Assembly: GCA_016838895.1 (NCBI GenBank)
Contig: JAEKNU010000007.1
Location: 48,797-112,796, forward strand
Reading direction: 5' to 3'
DNA length: 64,000 nucleotides
Source: Chloroflexota bacterium
Lineage (GTDB): Bacteria > Chloroflexota > Anaerolineae > Anaerolineales > Anaerolineaceae
Below, piece after piece: positions 56,716 through 64,000 of this stretch; position 1 is the stretch's first letter, and the number at the start of each line of letters is the position of its first letter. Under the pieces are notes generated by a model that was not told where the DNA came from, made no database searches, and saw only the letters and a list, made by a program, of their open reading frames with translations. The position numbers and the translations under genes are program-made.

Positions 56716-56721
56716 TATAAT
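56716..56721 (+). promoter_or_regulatory. -10 box giving a predicted leaderless mRNA for the PfkB gene
   Basis: TATAAT ends 6 nt before the ATG at 56728, the same spacing as at 54594. No ribosome site and no clear -35. Confidence 0.4.
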
Positions 56722-56727
56722 CACTCC

Positions 56728-57741
56728 ATGCCAGAATCAATTGTCGATTGCTTCATCGCGGGGGAATTAACCCGTGATTACATTGTTAAATCTCAAAATG
56801 AAAATCGTTTGGATATTCCTGGTGGGCATGCGCTGTATGCCGTCTGTGGCATGTTACTTTGGCAAGAAAGGCCTGGTCTACTTTCCTTAGTAGGAGAAGA
56901 TTACCCTCAACAATGGTTAAGTGAATTTGCAGACCAGGGTATTGACCTGCAAGGCGTGCATATTATTCCTGAAACCCGCGATCACCGGCGTTTTTATGGG
57001 TATCTGGAAGAAAATCGGCTTCAAGTTGATAGCCCAATTTCATATTTTGATAGAGCAAAAATACCCTTCCCCAAAGCACTGATTGGTTATCAACCCCAGA
57101 GAAAAGTGCTCGACGGACATGCATTAACTGCACCCGGTTTCTGCAAAATTAAAGATATACCCACAGCATATATGGATTGTCCTTCGGTACATTTGTGCCC
57201 AATGGATTATCAATCCCATCAGATGCTACCGGATGCTATGCGACAGGGACATGTCACTACCATCAGTATTAATGCTTCACCAAGTTATATGGACCCTTCA
57301 TTTTTGGATCAGATTCCGTACCTTGTTAATTATCTGGCTGTATTCCATATTTCCGAAGAAAACATCCGCTCATTGTTTCGTAATCGGAGTAAGGATCTCT
57401 GGGAGATGGCTGAAACTATTGGTAGATATGGTTGTGAATTAATTGTAATTCATCGTAATAATAATTCTTATTACTTGTTTAATTGTGCCAATAAAGAAAA
57501 ATGGATTGTTCCACTGTACCCGGTAGATGTAATAAATGTTATCGGAGTAGAAGATGCTTTTTGCGGGGGATTTTTAGCAAAGTTCCGCAAAACATTTGAT
57601 CCAATTGAATCCTGCTTGTGTGCCTCCATATCCGCTTCTTTTACAGCCCAGGGCTTCGGTCCATTTCATGCATTAGATACATATCCGGGTTTACCAGAAG
57701 CCCGACTTAATTCCTTAAGAGAGATGATTAGAAAAATATGA
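56728..57741 (+). CDS. PfkB/ribokinase-family protein with altered anion-hole motif
   Basis: 337 residues with the ribokinase fold: early GGHALYAVCG replaces the first PfkB signature, and VIGVEDAFCGGFLAKF corresponds to the second. The usual D-T-x-G-A-G-D becomes N-V-I-G-V-E-D: the catalytic Asp remains but the Gly-Ala-Gly anion hole is changed. The middle is also divergent (many Tyr and His). It may phosphorylate an unusual sugar or nucleoside, or have lost activity. Its stop overlaps the start of an M20 peptidase (ATGA). Confidence 0.8.
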   Translation: MPESIVDCFIAGELTRDYIVKSQNENRLDIPGGHALYAVCGMLLWQERPGLLSLVGEDYPQQWLSEFADQGIDLQGVHIIPETRDHRRFYGYLEENRLQVDSPISYFDRAKIPFPKALIGYQPQRKVLDGHALTAPGFCKIKDIPTAYMDCPSVHLCPMDYQSHQMLPDAMRQGHVTTISINASPSYMDPSFLDQIPYLVNYLAVFHISEENIRSLFRNRSKDLWEMAETIGRYGCELIVIHRNNNSYYLFNCANKEKWIVPLYPVDVINVIGVEDAFCGGFLAKFRKTFDPIESCLCASISASFTAQGFGPFHALDTYPGLPEARLNSLREMIRKI

Positions 57742-58886
57742 AAAAAATCCCGCAATCATACATCCAATATGCTGTTGAACAGTGCAAAATCCTCCAGCAG
57801 ATTCCTTCCCCTACTTTTTATGAAGAAAAAAGTGCGGCGTATATCGCTAAACAATTTGAAGCAGTCAATTCAGAAGATACAGTAATCGATTCCACCGGTA
57901 ACGTACTAACAAAAATCCGGGGAATCAAATCCAATAAACCCATCATTATTTCAGCTCATATGGATACAGTACACGCTCTTGATGTAGATCTGCAAATTGA
58001 AGAAACAGAAGAACGCATTACTGGACCTTCTATTGGTGACAATTCGCTTGGATTGGCAGGTTTATTGACCATCCTCCGCTATTTTGATGACCTGAATATA
58101 ACCCCCTGGCAGGATATCTGGTTGGTGGCAAACACAGCGGAAGAAGGCCTTGGCGATCTGCAAGGCATGAAAGCTGTAGTGAATATGTTCAAACGAAAAC
58201 CAATGGCCTATATTGTTCTTGAAGGTCTTGGTTTAGGCCGCGTTGTTATTCAAGGTCTCTCCGTTCAGCGATATCGAATTCGGCTGGAAGGCGATGGCGG
58301 ACATTCCTGGGTAGATTTTGGAAAACCATCTGCAATCCATGAAATGACTAAACTGATTGAAAATATTCTGGCGGTTGACATTCCAAAAACGTGTAAGACT
58401 AGCATCAATATTGGAAAGATCAGTGGTGGGAAATCAATCAATTCCATCGCACCCAGTGCAGAATTTGAAATCGATTTGCGATCTGAGAAAAACGATGTTT
58501 TGCAGACTTATATTGAAGCGATCTTCAGTGTTATTGAACAAAGTAAAATACCCGAGATGAGAATCACCTGGGAAGAAATAGGAAAACGCCCCGGTGGAAT
58601 GATTAAACCCGGCCATCCATTGGTACAAAAAATCAAACAAGCCTTATTAACTTATAACATCGAACCAAAGCTGACTTCCGGTTCCACAGATGCCAATATC
58701 CCCCTTTCTCAGGGTTTTCCCGCTATCTGTGTTGGATTAACAGCAGGAGATCATGCCCATTCGCAGGATGAGTACATTGAACTGGCACCAATCGCTGATG
58801 GGCTATCGGCTGTTATCTATTTATTAAATCTATTATGGGAAAAACCAAAGCCTTCACGGCGTACCCCAGGGAGAAAGCGCAATTAA
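57738..58886 (+). CDS. M20-family metallopeptidase
   Basis: 382 residues. Di-zinc ligands are seen in SAHMDTVH, GPSIGDNSLG, NTAEEGLGD and the C-terminal GDHAHSQDEYIE. The lid domain has the GDGGHSW motif. The closest plan is the ArgE/DapE/PepT-like group that cleaves amide bonds of dipeptides or acylated amino acids. It is coupled to the PfkB-like gene. Its last 33 nt overlap the end of the convergent cyclase gene, with no terminator between. Confidence 0.92.
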   Translation: MKKIPQSYIQYAVEQCKILQQIPSPTFYEEKSAAYIAKQFEAVNSEDTVIDSTGNVLTKIRGIKSNKPIIISAHMDTVHALDVDLQIEETEERITGPSIGDNSLGLAGLLTILRYFDDLNITPWQDIWLVANTAEEGLGDLQGMKAVVNMFKRKPMAYIVLEGLGLGRVVIQGLSVQRYRIRLEGDGGHSWVDFGKPSAIHEMTKLIENILAVDIPKTCKTSINIGKISGGKSINSIAPSAEFEIDLRSEKNDVLQTYIEAIFSVIEQSKIPEMRITWEEIGKRPGGMIKPGHPLVQKIKQALLTYNIEPKLTSGSTDANIPLSQGFPAICVGLTAGDHAHSQDEYIELAPIADGLSAVIYLLNLLWEKPKPSRRTPGRKRN

Positions 58887-60572
58887 TTCAAATACTTGTA
58901 ATGGTTCATTTTTCCCTTTTGCGAAGAATTTCTCTTGTGGTGTGGCATCGACAACCGCATCTAAACTGGTTTTGACATAATCACTAATCAGGATCTGCCC
59001 GGGAGCAGCATGTTCCTGAATCCGTCTGGCAGTGTTTACACAATCGCCAATTGCGGTAAAATCCATTCTCGTTTTGGCGCCAATTAATCCCAGAACAGCT
59101 TCCCCACTATGTACACCAATACCGAATGAGAGTTGATCAGTTTCATCAATTGATTGATTCAAGCGGTTGACCACATTTTTTATCGCCAATGCGCTACGCA
59201 CGGCCCGGAGAATATGATTTTCCTGCGGTATGGGCGCATTAAACCATGCCATCACGGCATCTCCCAGAAATTTATCAATGGTTCCACCTTCTTCCAGGAT
59301 AGCGTTTGCCGCAGCGGCTAAATATTGATTTAAGACAAAAACCAACTCTTCAGGAGTATGCCTTTCACTGTAGGCTGTAAATCCTCTAACATCAGCAAAT
59401 AGAACACTAATTGTTTTTTGTTCACCGCCTGTCTCTATCTCGTTCTCCTGTAATTGATCAATAACAGCCGGAGAAACCATTCGTTCAAACAATGCATTCT
59501 TGGCCTGCATTCTTTTCTGTTCCGTTAAATCCTCTAATACCATGGCTGTACCCATCAGGTTGGAATTTTCATCCTTCAATGGCGAAATAGAGATCCGCAC
59601 ATCACGCATGCCTTGCAGCGGATTCTCGATTTGCATCTCCATTCCAGTGATTACTTCTTGGTTTTTTAGTACTTTTTCAAAATAGGCTGATATGGATTGT
59701 GATGCCTGTAAAGCTTTATCAATTGTCTGATGGTAAATATCGACATTTTTTTTGCCAATAATCGTTTCCGACGATTTATTTTGCATGGTGATCAACAACT
59801 GTTCATCTGTTGTGATAACACCACTGGTAATCGAAGCAAACACATTGTCCATCGTTTGTTTCAGGGATTTTACCTCCGCAAGAGAGGTTTGGATTTGTTG
59901 AAATAATTTAGCATTTTCAATCGCTACAGCAGCCTGATTGGCAAAGGGTACCAAGCTTTCCAACAAAGCATCAGTAAATATCCCACTGCGTACGCGATTT
60001 TCAGCATAGATTGCTCCGATACAGGTTTCACGTGCCAGAAAAGGAACACATAGGATAGAGCGTAATTGATACATCATGACACTTTGTTGTTCAGCAAAAC
60101 GCTCATCCATCTGAGCATTCGTAGTAACCACAGGTTGGCATTGTTCAATAACCTGCTCTATGATCGTTCGGCTGAATTGAATTTCAGAGCTTTCCAGTGA
60201 TTCCTTTTCCCAATTTCGTGCAATTCGTATTTCATGCTCACCCTTATCATCCATTAACGTCAGGAAGCATCGCTCTGCGCCGGTGATCTGGATAATTTTA
60301 TCCATTACCTGTTCCAATACCTGATCAATTTGTAGTGTTGAATTGATAATACGGCTGGTTTCAACAACACCTAAGAGTAATCTTGTTTGTGAGTCCAATT
60401 TATTGATCAGATCCATTATTCCGGAAAAAGATTCAAGCAACTTTTGTAACTGCAGTCGCACAGCTACAGGAATTTGCTCATCGGCAGTGATGACCTGTAA
60501 TTCTTTTTGGAAAGCATGGATTATATTATCTGCTTTTGGGATTTGAATTGTTTCTTCCATTTCTTCCGGCAT
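58854..60572 (-). CDS. Class III adenylate cyclase with GAF and PAS sensor domains
   Basis: 572 residues, soluble. A helical N-terminus (about 1-80) is followed by GAF (about 85-220, AERCFLTLMDDKGE), a PAS-like domain (about 235-350) and the catalytic domain. Metal-binding Asps are in SVLFADVRGF (about 392) and LGDAVMAWF (about 437). The Lys of IDKFLGD and the NTARR transition-state residues indicate an active cyclase with ATP preference. It would make cAMP in response to a GAF/PAS ligand. It starts 1 nt after the transglutaminase stop. Confidence 0.92.
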   Translation of the reverse strand: MPEEMEETIQIPKADNIIHAFQKELQVITADEQIPVAVRLQLQKLLESFSGIMDLINKLDSQTRLLLGVVETSRIINSTLQIDQVLEQVMDKIIQITGAERCFLTLMDDKGEHEIRIARNWEKESLESSEIQFSRTIIEQVIEQCQPVVTTNAQMDERFAEQQSVMMYQLRSILCVPFLARETCIGAIYAENRVRSGIFTDALLESLVPFANQAAVAIENAKLFQQIQTSLAEVKSLKQTMDNVFASITSGVITTDEQLLITMQNKSSETIIGKKNVDIYHQTIDKALQASQSISAYFEKVLKNQEVITGMEMQIENPLQGMRDVRISISPLKDENSNLMGTAMVLEDLTEQKRMQAKNALFERMVSPAVIDQLQENEIETGGEQKTISVLFADVRGFTAYSERHTPEELVFVLNQYLAAAANAILEEGGTIDKFLGDAVMAWFNAPIPQENHILRAVRSALAIKNVVNRLNQSIDETDQLSFGIGVHSGEAVLGLIGAKTRMDFTAIGDCVNTARRIQEHAAPGQILISDYVKTSLDAVVDATPQEKFFAKGKNEPLQVFELIALSPWGTP

Positions 60573-60573
60573 A

Positions 60574-62892
60574 TTAGAATCTAAACTTATAAGTGTACCA
60601 ATGCGATATCAACGCTTTGCGTATCCTTCGATATCGTGTTTCAATTGCATGAGAATCAATCTCCATTTCATGATATTGATTCTCATGAAAAAGTTCTACG
60701 AATGCTTCAACTTCTCCAGCCACATCAGGGATCAATTGCTTTAGCTGAGTATACTTCTGACGAACAGTATCCCCTTTATTAATATCGATATCAATTAATC
60801 CACAGAGCCAGGTTAATTGAGCGTCAATTTTATGAATACGAATTAAATCTGCATAAGCTGCCCAATGATCAAGCCAATTGGGGATCCCTAAACCAATCAC
60901 ATCCACACTACTGCGTAGAACACCTGCAATTGTTTTTCGTCTTGGAACCAACACATATCGATTAATGAGAACGATCCCCAAAACAAATGATGTCAGAATA
61001 ATCAGCCAAATCCATTTTCCAAGCATATCCCATACAGTTGGGGTTAATTCTATAATTCCTTCTTCATCAAGAAAAGCATCAATATCTTTTTCCGGTTCAC
61101 TACTCGAAAAAATATTCTCCCCTGTAACCGACGCAGCATTAATAACGTTTGTTACAGGCTCTCCTATTGGTAAATCTCGAACGGGTTGAGCTGAAGTTGG
61201 CTCAAACTCTACCCATCCTACGCCGGGGAAATACACTTCAGGCCAGGCATGGCTGTCACGTACACGTACATTGTAATAAGAATCTCCTGCAGGTTCACCC
61301 TGCGCATACCCCGCCGCAAAACGCGCCGGTACACCGATACTGCGCAGCATAAGTACTTCAGCCGTTGCATAATAATTGCAAAAACCAATTTTGCTATCAA
61401 ATAACATCCATTCTATAGGTTCTTCTGCTTGCGGTGGTAAGACCAGTAGCGGCTCATAAATTATTTCCGTACGTAGATATCTTGTAATGGCTGCTACTTG
61501 ATCATAGGGTGTTTTTGCGTCAGCAACAATCTCGCTGGCTAATTCCTGGATGCGAATTGGAAAATTCTCAGGTAATTGTAAATAGGTCTCCAGTACCCAA
61601 TCCGGATATTTTGTACCGGCATTGCGAAGTTGCATTACAGTTGGTTGACTAACATGAATCCTTGCCTGATATTTATCACCACGCTTTAACGGAATAAGCG
61701 GTTGTACACTCATTAAATCCAGATCATCCTCACCAAATTCCTCGCGCCCAACAATGAAAACACTCTGATCCACCCATTCAGGAATCATAGGCAAGTAGAA
61801 CGTCTTTGAAAAATTGGCTTTTAATTCAAATTCCAGATCAACTGCCTTCCTGGCAGTATACAAAATTAGTGCTTCATTAAATATACTTCCGCTTACTTGT
61901 TGACGATCATTTAATGTATTAATCCATTCCCCACTACGATAAGTATCAAAACTATGTCCATGCCAATAGAATCTTACATCCAGATCATCCCGCTCAGGAA
62001 CCTGCACCATAAATAACGTTTCATACCCAACGGGTATATTTGATCCCAGACTGAGCGTGTCTTCATAATAATCGGTGGCTGAGTAAAACGGTGCTTCCAA
62101 TGAAGCAAACATATTAGATACCCGTGATCGAAAATTGATCCATGATTCTGAGATATTCGCACGTGGTTCACTGCCCGGAATAAATAGTTCACTAATTGTA
62201 GGTACATTCCATGAAATTAGTACAACCACCAGGCTGCTAAATGCAATACTTTTCAAAATATTGAACCCAGTTTCAGAATCGATTCGATACCCTTTTTCTA
62301 TCCAGCGCTCTTGTTCTTTTAGATACCAAACTCTACCCACGATGATAAATACCAATAATACAAAAAAGCCTAAGTATCGACCTGGATGATCCAAATATGG
62401 GGGAAAATATTCAATTAGCAGCAAATAAATTGCACAAAGGAATAATGCGACCCAGGGCGTTTTTTTACGTATAAAGAAGTATGCAACAAACACACTGGTA
62501 AGCCAGATTAATATACCTAAACTGACATAAAAAAGAACCGGATCTTCCACCGGAAGATTGTTCAAAAATGCATAAAATGAGAGATTTAGTCGATCAATGA
62601 ACTGGATTAATACATCCCGAAAAACCAGGGTCGTTCCTTCAATCAGGGATAGCGCCTGCCAGGTAACCCCTACAATCGTATATCCAACGGTAAGCAGCAA
62701 CACGATAGGAAATTTGAAGGAGCTAAACCCCAATAGTGCTCCTAATAGATATCCTGAAATCATTAACCAACTAATTCGTTCAAGACCTGGAATCCATTCA
62801 GTGGCTTCCAATCTCCAGGAAATGGTTAACAATGCTGCTAACAATAAAATGTGAGTTAATAAATCACCGATACGTTGGTTATTCAACTTCAT
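60574..62892 (-). CDS. TgpA-like membrane transglutaminase with DUF4129-like tail
   Basis: 772 residues from the ATG at 62892; a longer frame to 62997 crosses the promoter. About six N-terminal helices (20-215) precede an extracytoplasmic region with a transglutaminase core. The catalytic Cys is in GFCNYYATA (near 504) and the His in DSHAWPEVY (near 547). The third residue is Glu (FEPTS) where many members have Asp. After a helix (about 645-665), a cytoplasmic DUF4129-like tail ends the protein. The family is thought to crosslink or cleave envelope proteins. It is paired with an adenylate cyclase. Confidence 0.9.
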   Translation of the reverse strand: MKLNNQRIGDLLTHILLLAALLTISWRLEATEWIPGLERISWLMISGYLLGALLGFSSFKFPIVLLLTVGYTIVGVTWQALSLIEGTTLVFRDVLIQFIDRLNLSFYAFLNNLPVEDPVLFYVSLGILIWLTSVFVAYFFIRKKTPWVALFLCAIYLLLIEYFPPYLDHPGRYLGFFVLLVFIIVGRVWYLKEQERWIEKGYRIDSETGFNILKSIAFSSLVVVLISWNVPTISELFIPGSEPRANISESWINFRSRVSNMFASLEAPFYSATDYYEDTLSLGSNIPVGYETLFMVQVPERDDLDVRFYWHGHSFDTYRSGEWINTLNDRQQVSGSIFNEALILYTARKAVDLEFELKANFSKTFYLPMIPEWVDQSVFIVGREEFGEDDLDLMSVQPLIPLKRGDKYQARIHVSQPTVMQLRNAGTKYPDWVLETYLQLPENFPIRIQELASEIVADAKTPYDQVAAITRYLRTEIIYEPLLVLPPQAEEPIEWMLFDSKIGFCNYYATAEVLMLRSIGVPARFAAGYAQGEPAGDSYYNVRVRDSHAWPEVYFPGVGWVEFEPTSAQPVRDLPIGEPVTNVINAASVTGENIFSSSEPEKDIDAFLDEEGIIELTPTVWDMLGKWIWLIILTSFVLGIVLINRYVLVPRRKTIAGVLRSSVDVIGLGIPNWLDHWAAYADLIRIHKIDAQLTWLCGLIDIDINKGDTVRQKYTQLKQLIPDVAGEVEAFVELFHENQYHEMEIDSHAIETRYRRIRKALISHWYTYKFRF

Positions 62893-62898
62893 GAACTG

Positions 62899-62928
62899 AG
62901 TGTACAATAAAACTGGAATGTACGTCAA
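62899..62928 (-). promoter_or_regulatory. Promoter giving a predicted leaderless transglutaminase mRNA
   Basis: Minus strand TTGACG (62928-62923), 18-nt spacer, TACACT (62904-62899), then 6 nt to the ATG at 62892. No ribosome site. Transcription should start at or beside the start codon. Confidence 0.55.
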
Positions 62929-62946
62929 TGAATAATGGAGAACATA

Positions 62947-63954
62947 ATGGAACAAATCTGGTTTGCAGAGATTCAAATTCTTGAACAACTTCAACAAGTG
63001 GCAATATGGATCATTCAGTTTTTTAAAGGGGTCACCTTTTTAGGTGAAGAAAACTTTTTCATGGTGCTTATGCCAATATTTTATTGGTGTATTGATATGA
63101 GCATAGGCTATCGATTCACACTGGTTTTATTACTCAGCAATTGGATAAATGCATTTTTTAAAATGCTAATTCATTTTCCCCGCCCTTATTGGCTTTCTAC
63201 ATCTATCAAGGCACATGTAATAGAAACATCATTCGGTTTGCCGTCCGGACATAGCACAAATGCTGCAAGCATATGGTTGTTTCTGGCAAAGCAATATCGT
63301 AGTAAAAAATTGTGGGTTGCTTTTTGTATCACAATGACCCTGCTCATCATGCTCAGTCGATTATTTTTAGGTATGCATTTCATCAGCGATGTGTTGGCAG
63401 GGCTCTTGCTCGGAATTCTATTGCTTGTTGTTTTCTTTTGGGCTGAAAAGAAATTCTCCTCCAAAATTGATGCACTTCCCATACAAAATAAGATTTATCT
63501 GAGTATTGTTTCTACTGTCCTATTTGTATTAATTGCAAACTTTCCAATTTTAATAAACACCTTTACTTTGCCCCCGGAATGGATTGAACGCTCTATTCAG
63601 GCAACCAATGGTACTGCTCCAGCGCCGTTTGCTATCAAAGGAATGATGACGCTGGCTGGCGTTTGGTTTAGTATGAATATTGGTTATGCCTTGCTTAAAG
63701 AAACTAATCATCCACTGACAACGAAGGGCACACCAGTGCAGTATCTTTTACGCATTGTCATCGGTCTGGCAGGGGCAATGGCTTTACGATATGGCATAAA
63801 AATGCTGTACCCTGCTGCAGATGGCATTCTTTTACACTTTTTTGACTTTTTGCGTTACGCGATTATGACGTTCTGGATCGCTTATCTGGCGCCATTACTA
63901 TTTGTCAAATTAAATTTATACAAAAAATCGTATCATCTCAATAAAACGGGGTAG
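62947..63954 (+). CDS. PAP2-family membrane lipid phosphatase
   Basis: 335 residues from the ATG at 62947, 6 nt after GGAG; an in-frame ATG at 62935 overlaps that site. All three PAP2 motifs are intact: K-x6-RP in KMLIHFPRP (about 72), PSGH (about 99) and SRLFLGMHFISD (137-148). About nine helices are predicted, more than simple PAP2 enzymes; the extra C-terminal helices are typical of larger bacterial members. Likely substrates are undecaprenyl-PP or phosphatidate at the outer membrane face. Nothing is seen in the last 46 bp. Confidence 0.93.
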   Translation: MEQIWFAEIQILEQLQQVAIWIIQFFKGVTFLGEENFFMVLMPIFYWCIDMSIGYRFTLVLLLSNWINAFFKMLIHFPRPYWLSTSIKAHVIETSFGLPSGHSTNAASIWLFLAKQYRSKKLWVAFCITMTLLIMLSRLFLGMHFISDVLAGLLLGILLLVVFFWAEKKFSSKIDALPIQNKIYLSIVSTVLFVLIANFPILINTFTLPPEWIERSIQATNGTAPAPFAIKGMMTLAGVWFSMNIGYALLKETNHPLTTKGTPVQYLLRIVIGLAGAMALRYGIKMLYPAADGILLHFFDFLRYAIMTFWIAYLAPLLFVKLNLYKKSYHLNKTG

Positions 63955-64000
63955 AGCTAAGATTTAGGAAAAGACCAACCCAAATTAATTTGAGAAGCGC

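Noticed and set aside
62935..62997. Overlap between the long transglutaminase frame and the PAP2 gene
   Set aside because: Disappears when the transglutaminase starts at 62892, the ATG placed 6 nt after a -10 box; the two genes are divergent, not overlapping.

Overview
The window looks like a chromosomal segment of a low-to-moderate GC bacterium, most plausibly of the phylum Chloroflexota (Anaerolineae-like). This rests on overall gene flavour: CUT1 sugar ABC operons with GH51, GH13 and GH1 enzymes, a VIT/VWA secreted protein, a DUF389-SH3 fusion with a Pro/Thr linker, a TgpA-like transglutaminase, and T-box and PTS parts typical of Gram-positives. No rRNA or lineage marker was aligned, so the taxonomy is inference. 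No CRISPR array, transposase or phage gene was seen.

Layout. 1-6.4 kb (minus): an exopolysaccharide operon ridA - response regulator - histidine kinase - GT2 - sugar-1-P transferase - CapD-type dehydratase, running off the left edge. 6.5-8.9 kb (minus): cytochrome bd oxidase cydAB. 9.0-11.7 kb (plus): prfA - prmC (apparently with an ACG start) - tsaC. 11.7-17.6 kb (minus): VIT/VWA protein and the cydDC exporter needed to assemble cytochrome bd. 17.7-20.4 kb: secreted helical protein, creatininase-family hydrolase, MFS transporter. 20.5-23.5 kb (minus): leuS behind a T-box attenuator, preceded by two tRNA-Ala genes (GGC, CGC). 23.6-27.8 kb (minus): a five-gene cell-envelope stress operon (regulator, kinase, ABC ATPase, ABC permease, undecaprenyl-PP phosphatase). 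28.2-35.6 kb (plus): arabinoside operon (LacI, GH51, binding protein, two permeases, GH1-like) behind a promoter that overlaps a 39-bp palindrome. 36.2-41.4 kb (minus): beta-glucoside PTS locus (EIIA, BglG antiterminator, EIIBC, 6-phospho-beta-glucosidase) with two ribonucleic antiterminator sites. 41.6-43.2 kb (plus): TetR regulator and methyltransferase. 43.2-49.1 kb (minus): maltodextrin-type operon (binding protein, two permeases, GH13, LacI) with a tandem AAACCGGTTT operator over its promoter. 49.2-51.7 kb (plus): peptidase, esterase and MBL hydrolase. 51.9-54.1 kb (minus): recX-rny. 54.6-58.9 kb (plus): DUF389-SH3, two small membrane proteins, a divergent PfkB kinase, an M20 peptidase. 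58.9-62.9 kb (minus): transglutaminase and adenylate cyclase. 62.9-64 kb (plus): PAP2 phosphatase.

The genes suggest a saccharolytic organism that imports oligosaccharides by ABC and PTS routes, splits them inside the cell, and keeps a bd oxidase for oxygen use or removal. Regulation is unusually readable: attenuators (T-box, two RAT sites, a possible recX leader), operators lying on TTGACA-N17-TAnnAT promoters, and start codons placed 6-7 nt after -10 boxes that suggest leaderless mRNAs. I did not find a convincingly undescribed system. The best leads are the envelope-stress operon, the ACG start of prmC, the recX leader and the transglutaminase-cyclase pair.
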